Below, in pieces: positions 17,271-26,690 of a stretch of 64,000 bases of DNA. Under the pieces are notes generated by a model. It saw nothing but the letters and a program-made list of their open reading frames with translations, searched no databases and was not told where the DNA came from. Every line of letters starts with the position of its first letter. Within the stretch, counting starts at the first letter, position 1. This DNA comes from Burkholderia cepacia ATCC 25416 (GTDB taxonomy: Bacteria > Pseudomonadota > Gammaproteobacteria > Burkholderiales > Burkholderiaceae), in contig NZ_CP012983.1 in assembly GCF_001411495.1 (NCBI RefSeq), forward strand, positions 682,001 through 746,000, read 5' to 3'. Both the position numbers and the translations under genes were made by a program.

Positions 17271-18332
17271 GATTCCCCGTATGTGTGTAGAGGCTGCATG
17301 GTTTGTGGCAGCCGTTTCATGTTCTGTCGTGCCTGCGGATCGAATCGCACTGAAATGGCGTCGTCCGGTGAATTCATTGTTGAAGAAAAAATCGCGTGAT
17401 GCAAATCGCCCGCTGAAATCCGGAATCCGGATTGACCGGTGACGCACGTGAAAACCGTGTTTTCAGGTATGAGAAATCGACGTTTCCGGATTTCGTGTTT
17501 CTGCTTTGAAACATTCGGCCAATTTGACCGGCTCCGCATCCCGCCGGCCACACGAGACGCCGGTCGTTTCGCGTGTGCGGGAAAGTCCCGAGTAAAAATT
17601 TTTGCTCCTTTGCGGAGCGCGGCGGCAGCCATTCAGGCTTGCAACGCTTGCGGGGAAACATATATCAATTTTGAAACATTTCACGCGCCGGGCCCCGGGC
17701 CGGGGAACGCGGGCATCGCCGTAACCCTTGATGCGCCTCGATTCTGCTCGAGGTGGCCTGCTCTTTGCGTAAGCGTTGGCACGGCAGTCGACGAGGTGAC
17801 GACCGGGCGGTTCCGGCAAAAGACAGACGGAACCCGCATCGGAATCACCGGCGGAAAGAAGGGCCGGAGCGCGTCGGGGAACATGCAGCTCCAGGTCGAT
17901 CAACCGTGCAAGCCTTCGTCGAGTGACCAATGAGCCCAGGTATCGTCAGGGCAATAAAAAGTCGGCATGGCCGAATATGGGGAATAAAAATGAAAGACCA
18001 CAGCACATCACGGTTCGAGAACCGGATTAAAAACATATTGCAGCTTATCCGGGAGATTGTTTCCCGTTCATCTGGATTCCATGCGTCGAACGGCAGTCGT
18101 GCCGTTCCGGTCGACCGGATTGCCCGGCTTGTCCGGCTTGTCCGACCCCTCGCACCGTACACGCCTCTCTCGCATTCTGCCTCACTGATACCCGTTCGCG
18201 CGGACAGGGATGTGCATCCCCGTTCCCGCAGCTGAGCGTCGCGTTCCGATTTTTCGCGTAGTGCCGGTGGTGCCCGTCCCGACGTCGCACAAGACGAAGG
18301 GTATTTAATAGCAGTCCGAAAGGAGAGTACTT
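17271..18332. other. 1.06-kb intergenic region before the Flp pilin genes
   Basis: The long gap between the divergent GT87 and Tad/Flp operons. Segments around 17280-17480 and 17590-17680 are AT-rich. TGGCCTG-N4-TTGC at 17754-17768 fits the spacing of a sigma-54 -24/-12 promoter, but one chance match in this GC-rich DNA is plausible. A duplicated CGGCTTGTC lies near 18127-18144. No convincing coding sequence was found. A strong ribosome site AAAGGAGAG precedes the first pilin. Confidence 0.45.
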
Positions 18333-18524
18333 ATGACAAGAGTCATCGAAAAGATCGCCTGGTTCGTCGAGGATCGGGAAGGCGTGACGGCCATCGAGTA
18401 CGGCCTGATCGCCGCGCTGATCGCGCTCGGCATCGTCGCCGCGCTGACGGCGATCGGTACAGACCTGTCGACCGTGTTCAGCACGATCGCCTCGAGTCTG
18501 GACTCGGCGGTAACAGCACTCTGA
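18333..18524 (+). CDS. flp: Flp-type pilin, major candidate 1
   Basis: A 63-residue Flp pilin: short basic leader, then EG|VTAIEYGLIAALIALGI. Prepilin peptidase would cut after Gly; Glu5 and Tyr6 of the mature form, needed for assembly and typical of Flp, are present. It forms the Tad pilus fibre used for adherence. RBS AAAGGAGAG lies 7 bp before the ATG. It is the first gene of the Tad locus. Confidence 0.93.
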   Translation: MTRVIEKIAWFVEDREGVTAIEYGLIAALIALGIVAALTAIGTDLSTVFSTIASSLDSAVTAL

Positions 18525-18664
18525 TGGACGGTACGACGAACGGAGCATTCGAATCGCTCGTCGACACCACACGGCAACAACACCCTACCTCGACGTATCG
18601 ATGCACGGTCAACCGACCAGCCGGCACGCGAGGACTTTGAAAGTCACCACGCAAGGAGATCATC

Positions 18665-18847
18665 ATGACCAAGTTCATTCAACAAGCCGCCCGTTTCGTT
18701 CGCGACGAAGACGGCGTGACCGCCATCGAATACGGCCTGATCGCAGCACTGATCGCGGTCGGCATCATCGTGGCGGTCACGGCGGTCGGCACGCAGCTGA
18801 AGACCGTGTTCACCACGATCGCTGCCGACCTGACCGCGGCCGTGTGA
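18665..18847 (+). CDS. flp: Flp-type pilin 2
   Basis: A 60-residue paralogue of the preceding pilin with the same core DG|VTAIEYGLIAALIAVGI and a divergent tail. Glu5 and Tyr6 are kept. RBS AAGGAG is 9 bp upstream. Tandem pilins may be major and minor subunits or used under different conditions. Confidence 0.93.
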   Translation: MTKFIQQAARFVRDEDGVTAIEYGLIAALIAVGIIVAVTAVGTQLKTVFTTIAADLTAAV

Positions 18848-18938
18848 GGCCGTTGAAAAGCAGAGCGTGCGGACGGCTCGGCCGGTGCAGCGATCGAGCC
18901 GCTCCCACGCATCGGATGACCGGGAACCGGAGACCATC

Positions 18939-19145
18939 ATGCAAACCAGGGTGCGTGTCGCAAGCCCCAGGATCGACGCGGAGCAGGGCGCGACGTCGAT
19001 CGGGTATGCATCCGTCGCGGCGACGTTCGCCGTCGCGGTGCTGGGCAGCGTCGTCACGCCGAAAGGCTCGCTTGCCAATACGTACGCGGTGATCGCAACG
19101 GCCGTCACGGCCGCCGTGGCCACTGCGCTGGCAATGGTTTCCTGA
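18939..19145 (+). CDS. Divergent Flp-like pseudopilin lacking Glu5
   Basis: A 68-residue protein with the pilin plan: basic leader, QG|ATSIGYASVAATFAVAVLG hydrophobic helix. The conserved Glu5 is replaced by Gly while Tyr6 is kept. Glu5 normally neutralises the N-terminus of the neighbouring subunit during assembly, so this is either a minor/tip pseudopilin or a decayed copy. Its start ATG has GGAGA upstream. It sits between the pilins and the prepilin peptidase. Confidence 0.65.
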   Translation: MQTRVRVASPRIDAEQGATSIGYASVAATFAVAVLGSVVTPKGSLANTYAVIATAVTAAVATALAMVS

Positions 19146-19173
19146 TCCTTCGATTCGCTCAGCGAGGTTCGCC

Positions 19174-19713
19174 ATGTTGCTCGTTGCGCCGTCTTACCCG
19201 ATTCCGTTGTGCGTGACGCTGCTCGCGGTATCCGCGGCCGGCACGGACATCGCGGCCCGCCGCATCCCGAACGGCCTCGTCGCGCTCGGCCTGGCGGGCG
19301 CGCTGGTCGCCCAGTGCGTGCTGCACGGCGTCCTGGCAGGCGCACTCGGCTGGCTTGCCGGCGCGGCGACCGGCTTCGCGCTGCTGCTGCCGTTCTACCT
19401 GCTGCGCGGGATGGCGGCCGGCGACGTGAAGCTGATGCTCGCGATCGGCGCATGGGTCGGCGCGGAAATGACCTGTTACATCGTGCTGGCCACGTTCCTG
19501 GCCGGCGGGATCGGTGCGCTCGCGGTCGTGCTGTTGCGCGGCCGGATGCGCCAGATGTGGGCGAACGTCCGCGCGCTGATCGCGCGGCATTCGCGAGGAA
19601 CGCGCGGGGAGGCCGCCGACGGCCCTGCGGAAATCGCATCGGTCGGCTCGCTGCCGTATGGCGTAGCGATCGCGGCCGGCACGCTGGCCATGCTGTTCGC
19701 GTCGCACACCTAG
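19174..19713 (+). CDS. tadV: Type IV prepilin peptidase, TadV/CpaA type
   Basis: A 179-residue membrane aspartyl protease. The first catalytic Asp lies in AAGTDIAARRIPN and the second in the GxGD-like AAGDVKLMLAIGAW. It lacks the N-methylation domain of longer PilD enzymes, as is normal for Tad loci. It cleaves the Flp leader peptides at the inner face of the membrane. The C-terminal 45 residues are a hydrophilic tail followed by a last helix. Confidence 0.88.
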   Translation: MLLVAPSYPIPLCVTLLAVSAAGTDIAARRIPNGLVALGLAGALVAQCVLHGVLAGALGWLAGAATGFALLLPFYLLRGMAAGDVKLMLAIGAWVGAEMTCYIVLATFLAGGIGALAVVLLRGRMRQMWANVRALIARHSRGTRGEAADGPAEIASVGSLPYGVAIAAGTLAMLFASHT

Positions 19714-19745
19714 CGCGACGCACCCGCAACGAGGATCGAACGACC

Positions 19746-21146
19746 ATGAACACGAACCATACCGAACCGAGACGCGACGCGCAGGTGGCCCATCTGCCCG
19801 ATCCGTTGCCGTCGCGGGAGGCTCACACGAAGCTGGGCGCGCAATTGCCGGCCGCGCCGCGCTCGCTCGACGAAACGGGACTGAGCAAGACGTTCGTTGC
19901 CGGCCTCGTGCTGAAGTCGACGCTGATGCTCGGCCGCCCGTCGTACGGCGACCTGGTCGAGCGGCACTGCCTGCCGCTCGCGGTGCTCGACGACGTCTTT
20001 GCGTTCCTGGTGCGCGAGCACCTCGTCGAACTCACCCATCGCGGCGCGACCGATCTCGACGTGACGTTCCGCCTGACCGACGCGGGCCGCGTGCTGGCGC
20101 TCGAGGAACGGGCGCGCAGCGGCTACAGCGGGCCCGCGCCGGTGACGCTCGACGCGTATCTCGAATGCGTGGCGGCTCATTCGGTGCGCAAGCTGCACAT
20201 CGGCCAGAGCGACGTGTGGGCCGCCTTCGAAGACATCGTGATCGACACGTCGGTGCTCGACGCGGCGGCCGCGGCGCTCAACGCGGGCCGCCCGCTGCTG
20301 ATCTACGGCCCGGCCGGCAGCGGCAAGACCTTCCTCGCCGAGCGGCTCGGCTCGCTGATGCGCGGTTACGTGCCGGTGCCGCACGCGATCTGCGCGGCCG
20401 GCGAAGTGATCCAGATCTACGACCCGCTCGTGCATGTCGACGCGGCATCGCAGCCCGGCGGCCAGTCGGTCGATCGCCGCTGGCGCCTGTGCGAGCGGCC
20501 GGTCGTGATGTCCGGCGGCGAACTGACGCTCGACGAGCTCGACCTGCGCCGCGACGAAGCCGCGGGCTTCTACCAGGCCCCGCCGCACATGAAGGCGAAC
20601 ATGGGCATGTACGTCGTCGACGATCTCGGCCGCCAGCGCGTCGAGCCGCGCGACCTGCTCAACCGCTGGCTGCGCCCGCTCGATCGCGGCGTCGATTTCA
20701 TGACGCTCGAATCCGGCAACCGCTTCGTGATGCCGTTCGACGTCTGGCCCGTGTTCTCGAGCAACCTGGCGCCCGAACAGTTCTGCGACGACGCATTCTT
20801 GCGCCGCCTCGGCTCGAAGATCCACGTCGGCGCGCTGTCGATCGACAACTACCGCGCGGTGTTCGACGCGGCCTGCGCATCGCTGGGACTCGTCGCGGCG
20901 AGCGATGCATTCGACTACTTGCTGCACCGGCTGCATCTGCCGACCGGCAAGGCGTTTCTCGCGTGCTTCCCGGCAGACCTGCTGCGACTCGTCGCCGCCG
21001 GCGCGCGCTATCGCGGCGATCCGGCCGAGGTGACGCACGACGCACTGTACGACGCGTGGGCGAGCTATTTCGGCGCGGGACCTGAACGGGACGGCGTCCA
21101 TCCGCCGCCCGTCGAGCGCGGCGGACGCACCTTCATCACCGGTTGA
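19746..21146 (+). CDS. AAA+ ATPase inserted in the Tad locus
   Basis: A 466-residue protein. Residues 45-130 look like a winged-helix or ESX-type N-terminal region (LVERHCLPLAVLDDVFAFLV). The AAA+ core has P-loop YGPAGSGKTFLAERL at about 183-197, Walker B-like MYVVDDLG at about 295, and a sensor region VFSSNLAP at about 337. It is not one of the canonical Tad ATPases (TadA, TadZ), but its place between tadV and cpaB suggests a pilus-related role. Start ATG at 19746. The function is unknown. Confidence 0.75.
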   Translation: MNTNHTEPRRDAQVAHLPDPLPSREAHTKLGAQLPAAPRSLDETGLSKTFVAGLVLKSTLMLGRPSYGDLVERHCLPLAVLDDVFAFLVREHLVELTHRGATDLDVTFRLTDAGRVLALEERARSGYSGPAPVTLDAYLECVAAHSVRKLHIGQSDVWAAFEDIVIDTSVLDAAAAALNAGRPLLIYGPAGSGKTFLAERLGSLMRGYVPVPHAICAAGEVIQIYDPLVHVDAASQPGGQSVDRRWRLCERPVVMSGGELTLDELDLRRDEAAGFYQAPPHMKANMGMYVVDDLGRQRVEPRDLLNRWLRPLDRGVDFMTLESGNRFVMPFDVWPVFSSNLAPEQFCDDAFLRRLGSKIHVGALSIDNYRAVFDAACASLGLVAASDAFDYLLHRLHLPTGKAFLACFPADLLRLVAAGARYRGDPAEVTHDALYDAWASYFGAGPERDGVHPPPVERGGRTFITG

Positions 21147-21181
21147 GCCGTTTCTTTCACGATTCGTCGAGGAGCATTGCC

Positions 21182-22021
21182 ATGAAAAACAGTCGAGCGA
21201 TCCTGATGCTGGTCGTCGCGATGGTCGCGGGTCTTGCCGCGGTCGTGTTCGCGTCCCACTGGCTCATGCAGACATCCACGAGTTCGGTCACGTCGGTTGC
21301 GGTGGCGGCCACCGACCTGAACCTGGGCGAGCCGCTCGGGCCGAACCAGATCCGCATGGTGAGCTGGCCGTCGGGCAGCGTGCCGACCGGCGCGTTCACC
21401 GATACCAAGGCGCTCGAAGGGCGCGTGGTACGCACCAGCCTGTCGCGGGACGAGCCGGTGATCGAGTCGAAGCTCGCGCCGGTCGGCACGAAGGGCGGGC
21501 TGTCCGCGGTGATCTCGGACGGCAGCCGTGCGATCACGGTGCGCGTGAACGACGTGGTCGGCGTCGCAGGCTTCGCGCTGCCGGGCAACTACGTCGACGT
21601 GATCGTCAACACGCAGGAACAGCAGGGCAAGACCGACGGGCAGAGCATCTCGAAGATCGTGCTCGAGCACATCCTCGTGCTCGCCGTCGCGCAGCAGGTG
21701 AGCCGCGACGACACGGCGCCGAAGGTCGTCAACGCGGTGACGCTGGAAGTCACGCCCGACCAGGCCGAGCGGCTCGACCTCGCGCGCAGCGTCGGCACGC
21801 TGTCGCTCGTGCTGCGCAACCAGGTCGACCAGAAGACGCTGAACACCGACGGGGCGACCAAGATGACGCTGCTCGGCAAGGAGCCCGCACCCGAAGCGCC
21901 CGCGGCGCCCGCTCGCGTACGGACGGTACGCGTGCACGTCGCATCGCATGCGGCGCCGGAAGCGCGGCGCGACTGCGTCGGCGTGCTGACGGGCGTAAGG
22001 GGCAGCATCGAGTGTTTCTGA
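21182..22021 (+). CDS. cpaB: Flp pilus assembly protein CpaB/RcpC
   Basis: About 279 residues: one N-terminal membrane helix (RAILMLVVAMVAGLAAVVFA), then a SAF domain (VAVAATDLNLGEPLGPNQIR) and the CpaB/RcpC periplasmic domain (RAITVRVNDVVGVAGFALPG). It links the inner-membrane assembly to the secretin. RBS GAGGAG lies 8 bp before the ATG at 21182. Confidence 0.92.
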   Translation: MKNSRAILMLVVAMVAGLAAVVFASHWLMQTSTSSVTSVAVAATDLNLGEPLGPNQIRMVSWPSGSVPTGAFTDTKALEGRVVRTSLSRDEPVIESKLAPVGTKGGLSAVISDGSRAITVRVNDVVGVAGFALPGNYVDVIVNTQEQQGKTDGQSISKIVLEHILVLAVAQQVSRDDTAPKVVNAVTLEVTPDQAERLDLARSVGTLSLVLRNQVDQKTLNTDGATKMTLLGKEPAPEAPAAPARVRTVRVHVASHAAPEARRDCVGVLTGVRGSIECF

Positions 22022-22118
22022 AGCAGATCAACACAGTCACATAAACGGCCGCCGGCAACGCGGCGGCCCTGGAAGTCGATAACCGGCACGGAGCCGGTCT
22101 CTCGGGGGATCAGACGAA

Positions 22119-24074
22119 ATGAAGATCAAACCGCAATGCACGGATACCGGCCCGCTGCGCACACGCGTCGCACGGGGCACGATGATGGCCGCGATCCTTT
22201 GTTCGGGATGGCTCACGGTTTATGGCGCACTCGCACAGGAAGGCGTCGAGTCGGCGGCGCTGACGAAGGGCGGCGCCAGCGCGCCCGCCGCGGTCGGCAA
22301 GGGGCCGATGCAGATGACGATTAGCATGGGGCCGGTTGCGGCCGCCGCGCCCGCCGCATCGGCGGGCCCGCTGCGCGGGCCGAACTGCGTCGGCGCCGTG
22401 CGCGAATCGACCAGCGTCAGCGTGCCGCTCGGCAAGTCGCTGCTGGTGCCGATGCCGGAGCCGGTCCGTAACCGGACGATCGGCAATCCGGCCGTCGCGC
22501 AGGCCACGATGGTGTCGCCGCAGACGCTGTACATCCTCGGGCTCGCGGTCGGCACGACGAACATGATCGTGCAGGGCAAGAGCGGTGCGTGCCGCGTGAT
22601 CGATGTGGCAGTCGGCGCGGATGCAGGCGGCCTGCAGGCGTCGCTGCAGCAGCTGATGCCGAACGAGCGCGACATCCGCGTGACGACCGCGGCCGGCACG
22701 ATCGTGCTGTCGGGCACCGTGTCGAGCTCGCAGGCGGCGCAGCAGGCCGTGCAGATCGCGCGCGCCTACGGCGACAGCGCCGGCGACCCGGCCGCGGGCG
22801 GCAAGCAAAGCGGCAGCGGCGTGCTGAACATGCTGGCCGTCACGTCGCCGCAGCAGGTGATGCTCGAGGTGAAGGTGGCCGAGGTGTCGAAGACGCTGAT
22901 CAACCAGATGGGCAGCGCGCTCAACATCCAGGGCGGGTTCGGTTCGTGGAGCGGGGCGCTGGTCAGCAACCTGCTCGCGGGCGTCGCAAGCGGCGTCGCG
23001 TTCAGCAAGGCGAACAACAAGCCGTTCAACCTCGCGGCCGACGCACAGAACACCGACAACCTGGTCAAGATCCTCGCGGAGCCGAATCTCGTGACGATCA
23101 GCGGCCAGGAAGCGACGTTCCTCGCCGGCGGCAAGATCTTCATCCCGATTCCACAGAGCAGCGGCAACGGCACGTCGTCGATCACGCTGCAGGAAGAGGA
23201 ATTCGGCGTCGCGCTGAAGTTCACGCCGACGGTGCTGGCGAACGGCCGGATCAGCCTGAAGGTCGCGCCGGAAGTGTCGGAACTGTCGGCGACGGGCGTC
23301 ACGCTGAGCTCGACCAACATCGGCGGCACGTCGATCCTGCCGCTGATCACGACGCGGCGCGCATCGACGACGGTGCAGATGAGCGACGGCGAATCGTTCG
23401 CGATCGGCGGGCTGATCAAGGACAACGTGACGGGCGCGTTGAAGGCGCTCCCGGGTGTGGGCGAAGTGCCGGTGCTCGGCGCGTTGTTCCGCAGCACGTC
23501 GTTCCAGCAGGATCGCACGGAGCTGATCTTCCTGATCACGCCGCACCTGGTGAAGCCGCTGCAGACCGCCGAGGTGCCGCTGCCGACCGACAGCTTCTCG
23601 AAGCCGAACGAAGTCGACGTGTACGCGACGGGCAACATGGAAGGCCGCGGCGGCGTCCGCAAGCCTGGCGCACAGCCGTCGAACGGCGCGGCAACTGCCC
23701 CGCAGGCACCGGCTCAGGCACCGGCTCAGGCACCCGCACCGGCGCCGCAACCGGATGCCCCGGCCGCCGCGGCCGCCGCGCTGCCCGCACCGCGTGTGCC
23801 GCAAGGCGTGGACGCGCAGCCGCCGGTACCGGCCGAACCGCAGAAGACGCCCGCGCCGGTGGCGGTTGTCGTGCCGCGGCCCGACGGGGCCAACGCGGCG
23901 AACGCGGCCCGCGTCGCGCGCATCGAAGCCGCCGCCGCGCGCATTGCGGCGGCCGGCCCCGACGCACCGGCCCGGCCGGCCCAGCCGGCCACACCTGCGC
24001 GGTCGACGCACCGGCTCCCGGCGGCTGCCCACGCGCAGGTCGCACGCTCGGAATCCGAGCCCACCGATCGTTGA
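22119..24074 (+). CDS. cpaC: Secretin CpaC/RcpA with a long Pro/Ala-rich tail
   Basis: A 651-residue outer-membrane secretin. Signal peptide at 1-40; pilus-assembly N-domain (LGKSLLVPMPEPVRNRTIGN); BON-like segment; secretin core at about 235-490 with VMLEVKVAEVSKTL and the C-terminal VPVLGALFRSTSFQQDRTEL signature. After it come about 150 residues of low-complexity Pro/Ala/Gln sequence with repeated APAQ units, longer than usual for this family. It forms the pore through which the Flp fibre leaves the cell. Confidence 0.92.
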   Translation: MKIKPQCTDTGPLRTRVARGTMMAAILCSGWLTVYGALAQEGVESAALTKGGASAPAAVGKGPMQMTISMGPVAAAAPAASAGPLRGPNCVGAVRESTSVSVPLGKSLLVPMPEPVRNRTIGNPAVAQATMVSPQTLYILGLAVGTTNMIVQGKSGACRVIDVAVGADAGGLQASLQQLMPNERDIRVTTAAGTIVLSGTVSSSQAAQQAVQIARAYGDSAGDPAAGGKQSGSGVLNMLAVTSPQQVMLEVKVAEVSKTLINQMGSALNIQGGFGSWSGALVSNLLAGVASGVAFSKANNKPFNLAADAQNTDNLVKILAEPNLVTISGQEATFLAGGKIFIPIPQSSGNGTSSITLQEEEFGVALKFTPTVLANGRISLKVAPEVSELSATGVTLSSTNIGGTSILPLITTRRASTTVQMSDGESFAIGGLIKDNVTGALKALPGVGEVPVLGALFRSTSFQQDRTELIFLITPHLVKPLQTAEVPLPTDSFSKPNEVDVYATGNMEGRGGVRKPGAQPSNGAATAPQAPAQAPAQAPAPAPQPDAPAAAAAALPAPRVPQGVDAQPPVPAEPQKTPAPVAVVVPRPDGANAANAARVARIEAAAARIAAAGPDAPARPAQPATPARSTHRLPAAAHAQVARSESEPTDR

Positions 24075-24094
24075 TGCCATCCAAGGGGACACTC

Positions 24095-24391
24095 ATGAAA
24101 TCCGCCTACCTCGTATTCGTGCGCCGTGCGGCGCTCGCCGCACCGCTCGCCTTCGCGCTTGCCGGCTGCATGTCGTCGACCCCGGTGTGGGACACCCGCT
24201 TCGGCGAATCGGTCCGCGCCGTGACGCAGGCCCAGATCATCGACCCGCATGCCGCCGAACACGCGGCCGCGACGACGGTGGTCGACGGCGGCGCGGCAGC
24301 GTCGGCGCTCGACAACTACGAAAAGTCGTTCAAGCAGGTCGATCCGCCCACGAACGCGTTCGTGATCGGCATCGGCAAGGCCACCCAGTAA
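24095..24391 (+). CDS. Small lipoprotein of the Tad locus
   Basis: A 98-residue protein with a signal peptide and lipobox LAGC at about residue 25, followed by about 70 residues without a recognised domain. It lies between the secretin and TadG genes, the place often taken by a pilotin or CpaD-like lipoprotein. A pilotin role for secretin targeting is inferred from position only. Confidence 0.7.
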   Translation: MKSAYLVFVRRAALAAPLAFALAGCMSSTPVWDTRFGESVRAVTQAQIIDPHAAEHAAATTVVDGGAAASALDNYEKSFKQVDPPTNAFVIGIGKATQ

Positions 24392-24416
24392 CGACGGCAC
24401 GCTCAGGGAGAACGCC

Positions 24417-25682
24417 ATGAACAGCGCAGCCCGCTATCCGAAAGTCATGCGTCGCAGCCTGCATCGCCAGCGCGGTGCCGTCGCGATCATCGTCGGTCTC
24501 GCACTGGCGGTGATGATCGGGTTCGTCGGTCTCGCGCTGGATCTCGGCAAGCTGTACGTCACGCGCAGCGAACTGCAGAACAGCGCCGATGCGTGCGCGC
24601 TGTCGGCTGCGCGTGACCTGACTTCGGCCATCAGCCTGTCGGTCGCCGAGGCGAACGGTATCGCCGCCGGGCACTTGAATTTCGTGTTCTTCCAGAACAA
24701 GTCGGTGCAGATGGCGACGAATTCGAACGTCACGTTCAGCGACTCGCTGACCAATCCGTTCCTGACGAAGGACTCGGTCACGACGCCGGCGAACATCAAG
24801 TACGTGCAGTGCACCGCGACATTGAGCAACATCGCGCACTGGTTCATCGAGGTGCTGAACGTGCTGCCGGGCACCAAGCTCGCGAACGCGGCCACAGTGT
24901 CGGCGAGCGCGATCGCGACGGTCGGCGGCGGGCAGACGGCGTGCGCGATCCCGGTGTTCGTGTGCCGGGCGACGGGCGCGCCGCCCTACAACGTCGGCGA
25001 CTGGATCACGTCGCCGTCCGGTTCGTCCTACGGGCCCGGCAACTTCGGCTGGGCGGCACTCGACGGCTCGACGAACGAACCGGCCATCGCGAGCGAGCTG
25101 TCGGGCAACACCTGCAATATCACGAGCCCGCCCGACCTCGGCACCACCGGCCTGAAGTCGGCGTCGCTCCGCGCCTGGAATACGCGCTTCGGCATCTATA
25201 CGAACGGCGCGAACGGCTCGAGCGGCCAGCCCGACTTCACCGGCTACGCGTATGTCGGCCCGAACTACGGGCCGCCCGGAACGCCGGGCATCAAGGGTGA
25301 TGCGTACACGCAGTTCGTCGCCGACCGCACGACCTTCAAGCCCTACCAGGGCGACGGCGCGCCGCCGTCGGGCAGCGGGATCTCCACCAACGGCACCGTG
25401 ACGGCGAGCAACTACCAGACCTATGGCGGCGACCGCCGTGTCGCGCTCGCGCCGGAAGGCGACTGCTCGTCGCTGACGGGCAGCAGCGGCAAGGTACACG
25501 TCACGCAATGGGATTGCGTGCTGATGCTCGATCCCCTGCCGTTCAGCTCCGGCAGTGGCCCCGTCATAGCGCACCTCGAATACCTCGGCTCGTCCGTCTC
25601 CGGCAACAATCCGTGCGCGACGCACGGCTTGCCCGGCGACGGCAGCGCGTCCGGGGTCCAGGTGCCGATGCTCGTTCAATAG
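24417..25682 (+). CDS. tadG: TadG-like Tad-domain protein
   Basis: A 421-residue protein: N-terminal Tad helix (GAVAIIVGLALAVMIGFVGL) followed by LDLGKLYVTRSELQNSADAC, the standard putative Flp pilus-assembly TadG signature, and a long periplasmic region with Cys pairs (CAIPVFVCRATG; CNITSP). No MIDAS motif of a VWA domain is evident. TadG-type proteins anchor or initiate the pilus at the inner membrane. Confidence 0.82.
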   Translation: MNSAARYPKVMRRSLHRQRGAVAIIVGLALAVMIGFVGLALDLGKLYVTRSELQNSADACALSAARDLTSAISLSVAEANGIAAGHLNFVFFQNKSVQMATNSNVTFSDSLTNPFLTKDSVTTPANIKYVQCTATLSNIAHWFIEVLNVLPGTKLANAATVSASAIATVGGGQTACAIPVFVCRATGAPPYNVGDWITSPSGSSYGPGNFGWAALDGSTNEPAIASELSGNTCNITSPPDLGTTGLKSASLRAWNTRFGIYTNGANGSSGQPDFTGYAYVGPNYGPPGTPGIKGDAYTQFVADRTTFKPYQGDGAPPSGSGISTNGTVTASNYQTYGGDRRVALAPEGDCSSLTGSSGKVHVTQWDCVLMLDPLPFSSGSGPVIAHLEYLGSSVSGNNPCATHGLPGDGSASGVQVPMLVQ

Positions 25683-25694
25683 GGAGAAGCGATC

Positions 25695-26228
25695 ATGAAA
25701 AGGCCCCCGTTTCGCCGTTCGCGCACCCGTGGCGTGGCCGCCGTCGAGTTCGCGATCGTGCTGATTCCGATGATCGTGCTCGCGACCGGCGTGGCCGAGT
25801 TCGGCCGCGCGATCTACCAGTATGAGACGCTGACCAAGGCGACGCGCGACGCGGCGCGCTACCTGTCGATCTGGCTGCCGACCGACAGCGCGTATCCGGT
25901 ATCGGCGGCGCAGTGCCTCGTCGTCTACGGCAGCACGACGTGCGGCCAGGCCGGCACCGAGCTGGTGCCGGGGCTCACGACCTCGATGGTGACCATCTGC
26001 GACGCGCAGCATACGACCGGTTGCAGCGACGCGTCCGACCCGGCGCAATTCTCGAACCTGCCGACCTACGACTCGAACAACAACGCGGCGAGCGGCACGG
26101 CGACAGGCGCGATCAACGTCGTCGAGGTGAAGATCAAGGGCTACACGTACCAGCCGATCCCCGCGTATCCGGGGCTGACGTCGATCCCGTTCGGCAACAT
26201 CGTCACCGTGATGAGGCAAGTGTCATGA
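25695..26228 (+). CDS. tadE: TadE-like pseudopilin
   Basis: A 177-residue TadE protein with the prepilin-like RG|VAAVEFAIVLIPMIVLATG segment and the conserved EFGRAIYQYETLTKATRDAA. TadE and TadF are minor pseudopilins processed by TadV. Its stop codon overlaps the next gene's ATG (ATGA at 26225-26228). Confidence 0.9.
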   Translation: MKRPPFRRSRTRGVAAVEFAIVLIPMIVLATGVAEFGRAIYQYETLTKATRDAARYLSIWLPTDSAYPVSAAQCLVVYGSTTCGQAGTELVPGLTTSMVTICDAQHTTGCSDASDPAQFSNLPTYDSNNNAASGTATGAINVVEVKIKGYTYQPIPAYPGLTSIPFGNIVTVMRQVS

Positions 26229-26668
26229 GCGCGCGCCCAGTCCCCCTGTCACGCCGGCGTGCCCAACGCGGCTCGACGATCGTCGAGTTCGCGCTCATCT
26301 CGTCGGTGCTGATCATGCTGCTGCTCGGCATCTTCGAATTCGGCCGCGTGCTGTTCTACTGGAACACCGCAAGCGAGGCCGTGCGCCTCGGCGCACGCAC
26401 GGCGGTGGTCTGCGACGTGAATGCCGCCGGCGTCGCGAAACGCGTGACGGCGCTGCTGCCGCTGCTGTCGAACGCGAACGTGTCGGTGAACTACTCGCCG
26501 ACGAGCTGCACCGTAAACACCTGCGCGTTCGTGACGGTGAGCGTCACGAACGTCACGGTCAAGACGATGATCCCGTTCATGAACGTGTCGGTAAAGATGC
26601 CGCCGTTCACGACGACGCTGCCGCGCGAAAGCCTGACTTCCGCGACCGGCGGTGCAAACTGCAATTGA
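26225..26668 (+). CDS. tadF: TadE/TadF-like pseudopilin
   Basis: A 147-residue second TadE-type protein, core RGSTIVEFALISSVLIMLLL and FEFGRVLFYWNTASEAVRLG. It is translationally coupled to the preceding tadE by a 4-bp overlap. It probably acts with TadE as a minor subunit pair. Confidence 0.88.
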   Translation: MSARPVPLSRRRAQRGSTIVEFALISSVLIMLLLGIFEFGRVLFYWNTASEAVRLGARTAVVCDVNAAGVAKRVTALLPLLSNANVSVNYSPTSCTVNTCAFVTVSVTNVTVKTMIPFMNVSVKMPPFTTTLPRESLTSATGGANCN

Positions 26669-26690
26669 TCGAACAGGCGAGGCACACGAC

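Noticed and set aside
17439..17933. 164-codon + strand frame before the Flp genes
   Set aside because: No ribosome site, mixed composition and no domain; the region looks like promoter DNA.
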